Assembly (NCBI RefSeq): GCF_047511655.1
Contig: NC_133387.1
Coordinates: forward strand, 42,698,853 to 42,762,852
Reading direction: 5' to 3'
Source of the DNA: Castor canadensis
Taxonomy: Eukaryota; Chordata; Mammalia; Rodentia; Castoridae
DNA: 64,000 nucleotides
Within the stretch, counting starts at the first letter, position 1; each line of letters begins with the position of its first letter. Below the pieces are notes generated by a model. It made no database searches, was not told the DNA's origin, and saw nothing but the letters and a program-made list of their open reading frames with translations. The position numbers and the translations under genes were made by a program. Of the stretch, positions 26,226 through 37,380 are shown piece by piece.

Positions 26226-26746
26226 ATTTGTTGCCCTTAGCGCAGAGAAACCAAAGCAGATACCTTAAAAGCAACTGAGGCCAATAGGAAAAGGGGACCA
26301 GGAACTGGAGAAAAGGTTAGATCAAAAAGAATTAACCTAGAAGGTAACACCCACGCACAGGGAATCAATGAGAGTCAATGCCCTGTATAGCTATCCTTAT
26401 CTCAACCAGCAAAAACAATTGTTCCTTCCTATTATTGCTTATGCTCTCTCTTTAACAAAATTAGATATGAGGGCAAAATAGTTTCTGCAGGTATTGAGGG
26501 GGTGGAGGGGAGAGGGAGGGGGTTGAGTGGGTGGTAAGGGAGGGGGTGGGGGCAGGGGGGAGAAATGACTCAAGCCTTGTATGCACATATGAATAATAAA
26601 ACAATAAAAAAAACTTAAAGCAACAGAGGCCAATAGGAGAAGGGGATCAGGAACTCGAGAAGAAGAATCAACTTAGAATGTAACACATATGTACATGAAA
26701 GAAATGCTAGGAATCTATCTTATAGCTATCCTTATGATAAAAAAAT
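26226..26746 (+). other. L1 3' UTR with a duplicated segment
   Basis: Non-coding L1 tail. The first unit (26264-26613) starts cttaaaagcaactgaggcca, has a polypurine G-rich tract at 26497-26562, and ends with an AATAAAA-type tail. A second, shorter unit (26614-26746) starts cttaaagcaacagaggccaa and stops at aaaaaataaaa. The two starts align, with a spacing of about 350 bp. Confidence 0.75.
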
Positions 26747-26763
26747 AAAAGTAGCAAAATATG

Positions 26764-26965
26764 TAGAAACAGATAATAGAACAGTGGTTTCCTGGAGCAA
26801 TGAATTGGGAAAAATAAGAAAATGTACGTCAGAAGTACTAAGTTTTATTTTTATAAGATGAATAAGTCTAGGGACCTAATGTGTAGCATGAGGAATATTG
26901 TTAATATTATATGATAGAAAATTTGCTCAGATAGTAGACTTTAGGTGCTCTAACCATAAGATAAG
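26764..26965 (+). mobile_element. Ancient L1 3' UTR, downstream half (interrupted)
   Basis: Resumes the old L1 left at 19198, with agaacagtggtttcctggag, then gatgaataagtctagggacc and aatttgctcagatagtagac. This is the order expected of an old L1 3' UTR directly after the 19159-19198 text. Confidence 0.65.
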
Positions 26966-27049
26966 AGGCAATTATGTAAGAGGATGGGTTTGTTTATTGG
27001 CATGACTATCATAGTCATTTCAGAATGTATATGTATATCAAAATATAAC

Positions 27050-27180
27050 ATCTAACACTATAATGAATGGAGAAAAGCTGAAAGCTGCTGTTTAAGAACT
27101 TTAACAAGGAAAGGATGTCCATGTTTACCATTTTCATTCAACATACTTTTCTTTCAAAGCTTATATTTTCTGCTCTGAAG
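27050..27180 (+). mobile_element. Short ancient L1 ORF2 fragment
   Basis: Reads as a diverged piece of the L1 reverse-transcriptase domain (atgaatggagaaaagctgaa near 27063, caaggaaaggatgtccatgt near 27104). Only about 130 bp is recognisable. The sequence to 27404 is otherwise featureless. Confidence 0.5.
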
Positions 27181-27404
27181 AATAAAGAAGTTAGATATCT
27201 ATAAAACTTCTGAAAACATTTTGGAATTTTTCTGAGAAAAAAATCATAGATTATCTTTGAGAAATATGAGAAACCTACTTCTTAATCTTTTGTGCTTCAT
27301 CTTTGTTTTATTTTCTCCTTCACATGACATCTTTTTACGCTATGAACTGTTGGGTTGTAGGTAAAGTTTTTTGTCACTTTTTCTTATAGGCTATTTGGCC
27401 ATTA

Positions 27405-27790
27405 TATTAGTCTGTATTCTGTTGCTATAATAACATATAATTTTAGGTACTTATAAAGAAAGGAAGTTATTCAGTTCACAGTTTTTAAAATACAAGATCA
27501 TGCCACTGGCTTCTGCTTGGTCTGGTGAGGGCCTCATGCCATCATAATTTTGGGAGTGTATGTGGAAGGATCACACAACAAGACAAGAAGCCAGAGAGCA
27601 AGAAGAATCCAGTCTCAATCGTTTTTTAAAAACAGTATTCTCTTGGAAGAGATCACTCCATGGGCTACCTTCTAATGCTGATGCCCAATAACAGAACCAC
27701 CTTCCACTAGGCCCCATTTCTCAAGGTTTCTACCACATTAACATCACCACACTGAGGACCAAGCTTCCAGCATATGACTCACTGAGCAAA
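27405..27790 (-). mobile_element. MaLR-type LTR, inverted
   Basis: Same reverse-complement hallmarks as 3834-4214: attagtctgtattctgttgc, tggtctggtgagggcctcat near 27518, ccactaggccccatttctca near 27705. Probably a solo LTR of the MST/MLT1 kind. Subfamily not assigned. Confidence 0.7.
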
Positions 27791-28080
27791 AACTACATGG
27801 AAATCTTCTGATTTCTGTCTGTTAAGGAAGTTTTCTTTTTTATTTTTTGTGATACCATTTGTTACCTGAAAGATACTTTAAGGTAACATGATTGAGTTTT
27901 CCTATTATCATATTGTAGAATTTATAAATCATCTGAACCAAACTCTTTAGCATTAAAAAATGTTTATATAATTCATGATAATTTTGACCTAAAAATTCAA
28001 TTTCCCAGCCCAATAAGATATAGTTAACCTCTTTTATGGAGAAGGAAATAGGATAATACTTCAACATTTATAGGAAGAGT
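27791..28080. other. Unique non-coding sequence
   Basis: AT-rich and featureless up to the target site of the U1 insertion. Confidence 0.4.
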
Positions 28081-28280
28081 GAAACATTCTATTTTTTTTT
28101 AACAGAGGAGCATGCAAATGCAGTCCCCCACTACCACAAATCATGCAGTCGAATTTCCCACATTTGGGGAAATTGCAGAGGTCACCATATCAAGAGTACA
28201 ATGAATAAACATTATCCTGGGAAAACCACCTTCGTGATCATGGCATCTCCCCTGCCAGGTAAGTATGAAACATTCTATTT
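28081..28280. repeat. Target-site duplication flanking the U1 copy
   Basis: gaaacattctattt occurs at 28081-28094 and exactly again at 28267-28280, immediately outside the T run and the U1 5' end. This is the mark of target-primed reverse transcription. Confidence 0.92.
28103..28266 (-). pseudogene. RNU1: U1 snRNA retropseudogene, full length
   Basis: U1 snRNA base-pairs with 5' splice sites in the spliceosome. The reverse complement begins with the canonical atacttacctggcagggg, keeps the stem-loop I block gatcacgaaggtggttttcc (the U1-70K binding loop), keeps atttccccaaatgtggg, and keeps an Sm-site core (atttgtgg). It ends after 164 nt, the normal U1 length. Many substitutions, mostly C-to-T-like, lie in the middle and at the 3' stem. 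A 14-bp direct repeat flanks it, and a run of T just before 28101 is a poly(A) tail on the U1 strand. It is therefore an L1-mobilised retrocopy and almost certainly not expressed. Confidence 0.93.
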
Positions 28281-29780
28281 GTATGCTTTATTTATGGAAA
28301 GCCAAAAGTACAGAATGGCTAAATGTGTCTCCTTCCATTCAGAAAGTTTGGTATTTTACACAAATAATTAAAATTTTAATTTTACTAACTGATTATCATG
28401 TCACCATCAGCAGTACACTTTAGTAGATTGTGCTCTTAAAAATTGCTAAGATAGTTGACTATTTTTAAGAAGTTAGACATTAGGTCATGGATGACTCATA
28501 AATGTCCTTTGTCCTGTCTGAGTCACTAGTTAATTACTACATTCTGCCTTCTGCCCAAATGGGTGGGAGTCCAGCTTTTAGTTGGAATTGAAGATGCAAT
28601 TCCTACACCATAAGGCTCATTCTCTGAGTCTGACACACCTGCTAAAAAGGAGAATAAAAGGCAAACTTGTAACGGATCATTTAATAACCAAGTTAGACAG
28701 GAAAAGCAATTGGTCTTTTGTTGGTCCTTGATATCATCACTCATCTTCTTAAAGCGGCAGTGAATATAGCAGGAAGAGAGTATCTTGTTGAATGGAGAAG
28801 TAACAAATTTAGTTCCATACAGTTTTTTTTAGTAGTTCTGTACTTCATCCCAATTATTGAAGACACAGGTCACTTTGCTCCTGCTCTGATAAGGATTTTG
28901 GGGTTTGTTTCACAGGTTACCGGTATATGAGTAGCTGTGCCAACATACAGGCTTCTAATTCCTGATACAATTATTAGGCTGATGTGAGGGAGAAATTCTG
29001 ATTCTGACCCATCAGTAGCATTCAAAGGCATGCAGTTCAAGTTCAATCTTTCTGGGAAGCCCTGAGACTTCAGTAATTACACTTGGGACATTATTTTGAA
29101 ATTCTCATGTGGAAAGATAATAAAATACTTCTGTGGTCCTATTGGAATATAAGGGTTATGTATCTCTCCCTACCTTTGCTGTATAATCTCTATCTAAAAT
29201 CCTAATGGACAAGTTCTGGCAGTAAGCAAAGGAGGCACCATGAGCATGCCAGAATTGAGAAGCAAGCTGCAGGATGAATGGGGCTCAAATGGATTTCAGA
29301 GTGAAGTAATTTTGAGCCTAGTGTAATTATATCAGTGCTCAATTATGGTTCAGTCCTGAACTAAAAACCCTATTATATTGACATAGAACAGAGGTTTGCA
29401 AAGAAGAATTAGAAATAACAAGTAGATTGAGTGCTCTGGAAGATTAATTTGCAAAGCTAAGAAAATTATATAGACTAGAAGAATGAATGATCATAATGGA
29501 AATGACTGAAAGTGTAGGACAAAGAGAAATAAAAATTGAAATGAAAATTTGGGTTATATTAAGAGAAACATGGTATTCAAAACCAGGGAGAAATAACTTT
29601 CATGAAGAGTTCCAAGAACTTATGTTTATGTAAAGTAGCTTATTCAACTTGACAAACTGTATGTTATAATTATCCATATTTAATAAGGTAAAAATTTCTT
29701 CATATATATTTCTTTTAATGTATAACTTTTTCTGATTATAAATGTAATCAATGTTTTATTTTTTATTACATTTGACAAAA
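28281..29780. other. Unique non-coding sequence
   Basis: No gene or repeat recognised. Short open frames at 28526-28744 (-) and 28718-28930 (+) show no domain. Confidence 0.45.
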
Positions 29781-29866
29781 TGGCTGGGGATGGGACTCAG
29801 TGGTAGGGCACCCACCTAGCTTTGTGTGAGGCTCTGGGTTCCATCCCCAGCTCCAAAAAAAATCAA
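29781..29866 (+). mobile_element. ID SINE
   Basis: A good ID match: ggctggggatgggactcagt, gggcacccacctagctttgt, then gggttccatccccagctcca and an A-rich tail. The minus-strand open frame over it is chance. Confidence 0.88.
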
Positions 29867-30373
29867 ACAAACCAAAATTGGCAAAAGACAGAATATTGTA
29901 GGCAGAGCAAGAATTTGTCCTCTGAAAATTAAGTTAAAAATAATATTTAATGTTTTTAAACAGAAACATGTAAAAATTAGACTGAAGATATTAACACATT
30001 TCAAGAAAAATTTCAAATTTGTATTGAGTACTTGTTGACAGATGAATAATAAAGGAATACTAAGGCAGAAAAAGAAGCCAGATAAACCATTTTGGTCGTG
30101 CAATGCTTCTAAGCAATGGTCATAGAAAATGTTCAGACAACGATACATCCATCTTAGTGATGACCTCTGAGACAGTTGAACTGGAGTCAGATACTTGAAT
30201 CAGAGAATTACTTTTTGTACTGGTAGTCATTTCAGAATCACCATGCTATTTCATAATTAACAGAATCCCTACTTAACTTGTCTTCACGGTGTGCATATAA
30301 ATAACATTCCTGTGTAAGTTGTCTTGAGAGAAAAAATCCACTCACAAATGTCCAGGCCATCTGGTACCAAAGC

Positions 30374-30378
<5 letters not shown>
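29867..30378. other. Unique AT-rich non-coding sequence
   Basis: Nothing recognised. Confidence 0.4.

Positions 30379-30423
<45 letters not shown>
30379..30423. repeat. (CT)n microsatellite
   Basis: An uninterrupted CT run abutting the 3' end of the minus-strand SINE at 30424. It probably grew from the SINE tail ((GA)n on the SINE strand). Confidence 0.95.
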
Positions 30424-30425
<2 letters not shown>

Positions 30426-30718
30426 GCACTACTGAGTTTTGAACTCTAGATCTTGGGCTTGCTAGGCAGGCACTCTACTACTTGAGTCATGCCCTCAGGC
30501 TTTTTGCTTTTGTTATTTTTCTTCTAGTGTCATGCTTTTATGCTCAGCTGGCTTGGACTGTGATCTTCCTGCATAGCTAGGATGACAGGCCTGCACCAAC
30601 ATGTCCACCTTTTGATTGGTTGAGATGGGATCTGTGGAACTTTTTGCCCAAGTGATCCTCCTTATCACCATCTCCTGAACTGCTAAGATTACAGGCATGA
30701 GTCACCACACCAAGTATT
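30424..30718 (-). mobile_element. B1-ID dimeric SINE, inverted
   Basis: The plus strand shows an antisense ID half (cttgctaggcaggcactcta near 30458) and then an antisense B1-like half (gtgatcctccttatcaccat near 30651; attacaggcatgagtcacca near 30689). Confidence 0.8.
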
Positions 30719-31794
30719 TATTTATCTTAAATAAGTTTATTGACTCTGGATTTAAACATTGTGAACTTGAATCAGCTTTGACTCTGAAATGCTAACAACA
30801 TCAAATATGAATCTTGCTAGGCTAAAAATAAGACTATTAATAATACTAAATTTTTTGCTTCTAGTTGTTTTTATCTTGGATGGCTTGGTGTGTACTGAGA
30901 CATTTTTTTCTACATTAAAAATTGTGCAAAGAAGATAAAAGCTTAAAGAAAAGAAAAAAATTCATATAGACATATAGGACAGTTTGAGGGCTATTTTTCA
31001 TGTGCTTAATGGTTGACACTAATGTATGTACATTTTTGCATTCATTAATTTACTAGAAAACTTGAAACTCCATGACTGGTGAAAATTTATAATTTAGCTG
31101 AGATGTGCATTTAAGTAGTGCAGGATTTGTAAATGAACTGATTAAATATGCAAAATTCACATCTCAGTTTTTTGTTATCTAATTCATCTTCTGAAGATTT
31201 TTATGCATTGTTAATTTGTAAAACACAATGGTAATGTACCAGTGAGGCTGGCTGCTAGTGGTAAGAATGAACTTTGAATTGTCTAAGTAATGGGGCAATG
31301 TTTCATCTGGAAATTTTATTTTATAAGCATTTTTCTATATCCTTAAAATTATTTCAGATAGATATATGTTTTTAGTATATGGATATACCATATGTATTTT
31401 GGCATTCTTGCTAGTATGAGATCCTTAGCTTTATTTCTTACTTTTAGCATTTTAATAATTTCCTAATAGATATATTTTATGTAAGAAGTGCTTAGACTGT
31501 GAATGACAATTTTCCTAAAATATCTCAAATGTTTTGTTTAAGGAAGAGTGTTGGCTTCAGGTTTCTGGAAATAGTCATTAGATTACAGGTTGTGATATAT
31601 ATTGCAGTATGTGAGATTAAAATTGTCTTAGTTTATAGCCCTTTCAGGAACAAATTCTGATAAACTCCACTGCCCTTATTAATCCCCCTTCACTTCTAAT
31701 ATGGGAAACTAGCACTGAGTGAAACAAGCAAGATAATTTTTGCTTCATTTATTATTTTATTTGCCAGGATTGGGCTTTTAAAAAATGAAAATGA
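30719..31794. other. Unique AT-rich non-coding sequence
   Basis: No gene or repeat recognised. Confidence 0.4.
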
Positions 31795-31875
31795 ATGACT
31801 AGGTGGGTAACTCAGTGGTAGAGCACTTGCCTACAAAGTATAAACCCACAGCACTGGAAATAAAAAGACCAAAAA
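31795..31875 (+). mobile_element. ID SINE, diverged
   Basis: ggtgggtaactcagtggtag and agcacttgcctacaaagtat, then an A-rich tail. It is clearly ID-like with several changes. Confidence 0.75.
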
Positions 31876-32429
31876 CAACAAAAAAAATCTTTTGCTGAAT
31901 TTTCAACTTTTAATATATATAAATATCTGGGAGATGGTGACTTATGTAATGTGTTACAGTTTTTACTGCTACTGTCATACAAATATTCTGTAGTTTAATG
32001 TTAGATTGCTGAATTAAAAAGTATATTTCAAATTAAAAGGTGCCAATTTTTTTAATTTAAACTGACATTTTTATAAACAACCTTAAAGCCTACCCCCAAC
32101 TCTCTTTTCTAAATAGAATGACCACCTAAAAAGATTCACTTGAAGCTCTCATTATTATTGAGAAACATGACTGGAATTGAGATCCTCTGTGTCATTACTG
32201 GTATACTCATACCTCTCATAGAATTATCCCAGTTGATACTAATTGAGGGCTCACAGTGTGCATGGCTGTGGATGAGCTATTTCAATTTAAAATGTAGAAA
32301 TTCCTGAAATACCTGTAACATTTAGCTTAACTTCAAGTAGCTTTTGATAATTAGACTCAATCAGTAAAATTTCAGTTATTCCTTATTTATTTAATGACCT
32401 TTTGCTTGTGATGTGTTTATTCATTCATT

Positions 32430-32590
32430 CTAAAAGTTACTATTCATGCCATTATGAGCCAAGCACTGTGCTAATACTGGAGACTACAGAGATGATCAGA
32501 ACACAATCTTACTTTTCAGAGTCTCAAAATCTGATGATAGAATCAGACAAGGAAACATATTTATAGTGATATGATAAGTGAACAAAAAGT
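32430..32590 (+). repeat. Ancient mammalian interspersed repeat, family not assigned
   Basis: Block order gagccaagcactgtgctaat, actggagactacagagatga, then agacaaggaaacatatttat. The same family as 8765, 16265 and 58800. Confidence 0.55.
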
Positions 32591-33233
32591 CCCTTTGGTG
32601 CCTTGAAGAAATATTGTATAACTCTTCCTAAAAGAACCACAAAAGGCTTGCGGGAGAGAGTAGTTTGAATAAAAATTAAACTAGTTTATTTTGATAGCAA
32701 TAATTAATCCCATTAGAGAAAAATTTAAAGTACAGGGAAATTAAAAGACTGGCAACATATCACAAATGGCATTTTTCATCAGTGAAAAAGTATGCATCAG
32801 ATATGTAGAAATAAATGCACATTTACACACATTACAAATATATATGGGTGTATATACATTTACCATAATACAACTTAGGCAGTTACTCTATTTAGTATTG
32901 AATATTTCCACTCATGAATTATAGTTTTTCCTGACCATATTTCTATGTAGACAAGTATTCACTTGATGGGATTCTCTAATGAATGACTAGAATTCCTTGA
33001 TACAAATGTATAATAATTTATTAATTTTCTTTTGGGGGACATTTAGATTCCTTTCAGTTTACCCTAATATAATTATTCAATTCTTACAGAAAAAGATTAG
33101 ATACATTGAATAGAATATTCACAAGATAAATCTTAAAAAGAATTGCCAAATAAAATGACACACCTATATGCCTATTAAAAAATTTTCAATCCAGTACTAG
33201 CTTACAAGTTTTTCTTAAAAACAACAACAACAA
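32591..33233. other. Unique AT-rich non-coding sequence
   Basis: Nothing recognised. Confidence 0.4.
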
Positions 33234-33352
33234 CTCTGCCAGGTGCCTATGGCTCACACCTGTACTCCTAGTGGACAAATAGTTTGTGAGCTTCTATCTA
33301 AAAAAAAATCCATGACAATAAAAGGCTGAGCCAAAGTGGCTCAGGTATAGTC
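33234..33352 (+). mobile_element. Truncated B1-ID SINE
   Basis: B1-like start ctctgccaggtgcctatggc with ctcacacctgtactcctagt, then an internally deleted body and an ID-like aaagtggctcaggtatag. Confidence 0.6.
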
Positions 33353-33904
33353 CCTCCAGTTAAACAATCATCCTTATTTCATGAATAGTTACACTTGTGT
33401 CTATTAAGTTTAATATGGAAATAAATAACAAAGACTTCACTCTTCTTCAAGCAGATAGGTGTTTAAGAGATTTCCAAGTGTCTCTTGATCAGAACCTGAC
33501 TAACTATGTAAGATTCACAAAAGAGATAGGAGAATGAGTTAAAATTCAGATTTCAGGGCACTATTACTACATCAGTTGATTCTTTAATTTGGACCCTAGA
33601 ATATGTATTACTAATCATAACAACAATAAAATGGCTTCTCCCTCCCCTGATTTTTTATCAATACTTTGTAAAAAATATTTTTTTATCAAAAAATTGATAA
33701 GTATTTTTATCAATACTTAGTAAAAGATATATGTAGCTATGAAGTCCAGGGTATACAGCAAAAAAATAACCTAAAATGTGGTCTAAACTAAGAACCTAAA
33801 AGATTTATGCTCTCATAATCTGATGGGGATGTGCTTAATAGAAGATTAAATTATTAATCAAGTTACAATTATTTTCTCTGAAAAACTTAACATAGATCAT
33901 TTAC

Positions 33905-33992
33905 TAAAGAATTGTGCAGTGTAAGGTCTGCAGAACACCTGCCTAGCAAGTGAGAGGTCCTGAATTCAAGAGCCTAGTAATGCCAAAAAAAT
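33905..33992 (+). mobile_element. ID SINE, 5' part eroded
   Basis: gaacacctgcctagcaagtg, then aggtcctgaattcaagagcc and an A tract. The first third is poorly preserved. Confidence 0.7.
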
Positions 33993-34004
33993 GTATAAAA
34001 GAAC

Positions 34005-34180
34005 TAAAGAAGGAAGGGAAGGAGGAAGGAGGAGGAGGAAGAAGTGGATGAGGAAGAGGAGAAGAGAGAGAGAGAGGAAGAGAGAGAGAGAGGAAGAGAA
34101 AGAAGAGAGAGAGAGAGATAAAGAGGGAGAGCTAAAGAAAGGAAGGAAGGAAAAGAAAAAGCAAAAAGGAAAAAAAGAAT
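34005..34180. repeat. GA-rich polypurine tract
   Basis: About 175 bp of almost pure A and G on the plus strand, following the ID element. The open frames in it (lysine/glutamate/arginine on plus, serine/leucine/phenylalanine on minus) are products of composition. Confidence 0.9.
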
Positions 34181-34857
34181 TATGAATTGCAATGGACAGA
34201 TCTAATGGTTCCACACAAAGAAAAATAATACAAATTATAAAAAGTAAAATGCAAAATGGGAATTCAGGCCAGATGTCTTATTGAAAGAAAGACTTAAGTG
34301 ATATAGTATCTTTATTAAACACTTGATGATTGTAATGTGAGAGGTGACAAAGAAAGTAGGTGTTTGTAAATGAACTAATATGAGCAAGGGGAGCAGAGGA
34401 AGAAAAATGTGGAAGCCTTTGATGACAACAAATGGGAATTTAATAGAAATAGTGTAGAGCTGGCCTTGGTCAAAAGTGTTTGAAATCAAATCAGTGTTCT
34501 GTGGGAAAACACACAAGTTCTGTTTCAGGCACACAAAATCAAAGAAAATGACCATAATGCAAACCATGCTGTAAAACTTTAGAAATAAAACACATCCAAT
34601 TTATGATGAAATCACCAATAACCTCAAACTAAGTGAAGATGTATGTATTGCATAGTAATATTTTTCCTGAGAAAGTTTACCTTTCACCAGGAAGAATCAA
34701 CTGTAGATTCAGAACCAATCTAGAAAATGTAATTTTTAGACATTTCTGGCATTCAACTATCCTCATGATTTATAAATATGGTAGGACAGCTGATATAACT
34801 AGATTAATCAGAGAGAGCTTTATTTTTTTTTATGTGAGAACTACTTTCTTTTTTCAT
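34181..34857. other. Unique non-coding sequence
   Basis: Nothing recognised. Open frames at 34235-34567 (-) and 34633-34887 (+) show no domain. Confidence 0.4.
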
Positions 34858-35080
34858 TTTTTATTTGCTGGGTGGGGTATATTGTAGCATTTACAAAGGT
34901 TCTTACAATGTATCAAATATATCATACTTGAATTCACTCCCTCCACTGTACTCCTTCATCCCCCCTCCCCTGATTCCTGGAATAGTTTTACCAAGTATCA
35001 GTTTTGCATTTACATACATGTGTATACATTATTTGGAGCTTTAGATCTCTTTTTAATTGTAATGTTTCCTTAAACTTGAT
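34858..35080 (-). mobile_element. L1 3'-UTR-only insertion, inverted
   Basis: tttgctgggtggggtatatt, ttgaattcactccctccact and ccctgattcctggaatagtt match the antisense of the 3' UTR at 42020-42305. No ORF2 sequence follows. Confidence 0.7.
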
Positions 35081-36413
35081 AAAGAACAAGGCAGAAATCA
35101 TTTTTAGGATCAAGAAGCTCGATCGTATCAAAACTGCCTTTTAAGCCTCTTATTAGTATATTTCACATAAACAAAGAGTTCCCAAACTGTCTGGTTATTT
35201 ATGATAAGATACTTCTCCGATTGTGATTATCTTAAATATGAGGAAAATTTCTATTTTTGAAAGTAGTAATTTTGGTGATATAGTCATCAGAATCTCTGAA
35301 TCCTTACAAATTTCTCAAGGACAAGTGAGGATTGTTGGCATCTTGATCTTCATTTTCCAAAAACACAATAGTGAAAGCTGTTTACAGATAGAAGACCTGT
35401 CCTGAATTCTCTGGAAAATCTCATTATTATACTCTTACATACAACTCCAGCAACTGTGTGCAAGAGCAATCTGCTTGACAGCTAGATTTTACTGCAGGTG
35501 GGATTGGAAGATAACTAATTTAGGTACAGGATTAGCTGGATGTGTTAGAAGAAACAATTCTCTAGATTGCTGATTCTGATGTTAATAACCCAGATGTTAG
35601 TAAAAGCTGCCAGCTGGGAACACAATGACCAAATTCTCTGCATATGTACTCTAATGATGATGAGTGAATCATTTGACCATAACTAGCATTCTTGGCCTAA
35701 CTATTAAGGAGGCAACTTCATTGCCTCAGTTTAAGGAATAGTTTAGAAATTTAACCAAATGAGTGCTATTAAAAAGTCCCCTGTTTGTTTGCTTTTGGTG
35801 GACTCAAAATATAATCTTCCTTTATGTTTTGTTTCATAAATGATAGGCCTAAATTATGCACAAAAATCTAATTTTAATTGACTTCTTCCCACTGTAGGAA
35901 AGTTAAGCAATGTATACATATGAGTTCTGAACTGTACCACTACCCAGGTCTTAGCAGCAATGCTTCAGGAAACCATTGGAATTAGACATAGGGCCAGTAT
36001 TTAAAATGATGGTGTGGTTTCTGTATTGCGATGTGTTCTCTCTCCTTCATTGTGTGACTTTAAGAAAATAAATACATTAAAACAGTTAAATGAGCTTTAT
36101 TCATAAGTAATCATGAAAGTGAAACAAAGGTGATGTTAGTTCTTATACTAGCACCGTTGCATTTTTATACAGATGAAAAATGTTAATGGAAATTTAGCCA
36201 AGTATGTTGGTCATTACTACACAGCTGATTAGTTGTATTGTGTGAAGTCTAAAACTATATATTTTTTCTCTTACATGATGAGATGGTGGAATTTATAGCC
36301 ACAGTACCCTGTATTGTCCTACTGTATGTTTTACATCATGTAGATAAGATTGCAAAGACATTTCAAATTAAGCCAATAAAATCTGAATAAAATTGAGTTT
36401 GAAAATTCCTAAT
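35081..36413. other. Unique non-coding sequence
   Basis: No repeat or gene recognised. About 35450-35720 has balanced composition and could be a conserved non-coding element; unproven. Confidence 0.4.
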
Positions 36414-36508
36414 ATGGCAGGGGCATGGCTCAAATGGTAGCATGCCTCCCTAGCCAGCATTAGGCCCTGATTTGAAACCCCAGTACCACCACCAAAAAAA
36501 GAAAACTC
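36414..36508 (+). mobile_element. ID SINE
   Basis: ggcaggggcatggctcaaat, then cctccctagccagcattagg, gatttgaaaccccagtacca and an A tract. Confidence 0.82.
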
Positions 36509-37164
36509 ATAATAGTAGTGTTTATTCTTTCCTTTCTTGGAGCAGTGAAGGAGGAAAGGAATCTATACAATTAGGAAAAAGTCAAACATTATAAGATGTG
36601 AACATTTTTCTCAATACACACCTAAATAATTGTGAGCAAATTCTGAACAAAACACTAAGTAGATCAACAGCTTTCCAAGTCTGTTGCCTTATGTATAAAT
36701 GAAAATAGAGAAATTTTACAGTCAAGCATGTTCTACAAACTCTCATCTTTATGCACAGCATGAAAATATTTCAGAGTTCCTCAGATTGATGAAGAGTAAT
36801 GCCTCATTAAATAACATAGATTATCCCATGCAGTATTATAAAAACAGCATGATTATTATTTTGAAAAGTTATTCCTTAGATCAAGTAAAGGCAAATGTGA
36901 ATGTAGAAACCAGAGAATTTATCTGGAACCTGAACACAGTGTCGAAAGTCTCTTATATTGAAATAGATTTTAAATTTTCTTTTATGCATATGCAGTATTT
37001 CATTATGTAAACTAGTAAGAAATCAGTGGGTTTATGGAGTACAATATGGCTAATATACTTTCCTTCTTAAATTTAAAGGAACTACATCAAACATGTTATA
37101 CTGAAATATATTTACTCTAGGCTTTTATTGCAATTGAGCTAAAGCTAAAGTTCCATTCTGTTTT
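36509..37164. other. Unique non-coding sequence
   Basis: An open frame of 103 codons at 36699-37010 (+) has AT-driven composition and no recognisable domain. Confidence 0.4.
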
Positions 37165-37380
37165 TTTTAAGTGGACTGGGGTTTGAAGTCAGGGCCTCCT
37201 GGTTGCTCAGCAGGTGCTTTTACCACTTGAGCCAATATGCTAGCCCTCATGCCATGATTTTTTTTCTAGATAGGGTCTTGCAAACTATTTTCCCAGGTCT
37301 GACTTGGAACTGCTGTCCTCCAAATTTCTGCATCCTGAGTAGCTAGAATTATAGGCATGAGTCATTGGCATCCAGCTAAA
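37165..37380 (-). mobile_element. B1-ID dimeric SINE, inverted
   Basis: Antisense ID half (gcaggtgcttttaccacttg near 37209), then antisense B1-like half (cctgagtagctagaattata near 37334). Confidence 0.78.

Larger units (their letters stand above)
19199..26746 (+). mobile_element. Near-full-length, younger LINE-1 element (inactive)
   Basis: About 7.5 kb, including an internal insertion, in the full L1 order: 5' UTR (19199-20655), ORF1 (20656-21961), ORF2 (21921-about 26225), 3' UTR and A-rich tails. It is bracketed by a candidate target-site duplication: aaaatagtaaaatatg before it (19183-19198) and aaaagtagcaaaatatg after it (26747-26763). Both ORFs have stops and frameshifts, ORF2 carries a nested insertion, and the reverse-transcriptase FADD box reads FAED. 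Open stretches of 200-300 codons show that it is much younger than the L1 it landed in. Confidence 0.9.

Noticed and set aside
33966..34214. Lysine/glutamate-rich and serine/leucine-rich open frames on opposite strands
   Set aside because: They are translations of a GA-rich simple repeat, with no initiation context or domain.
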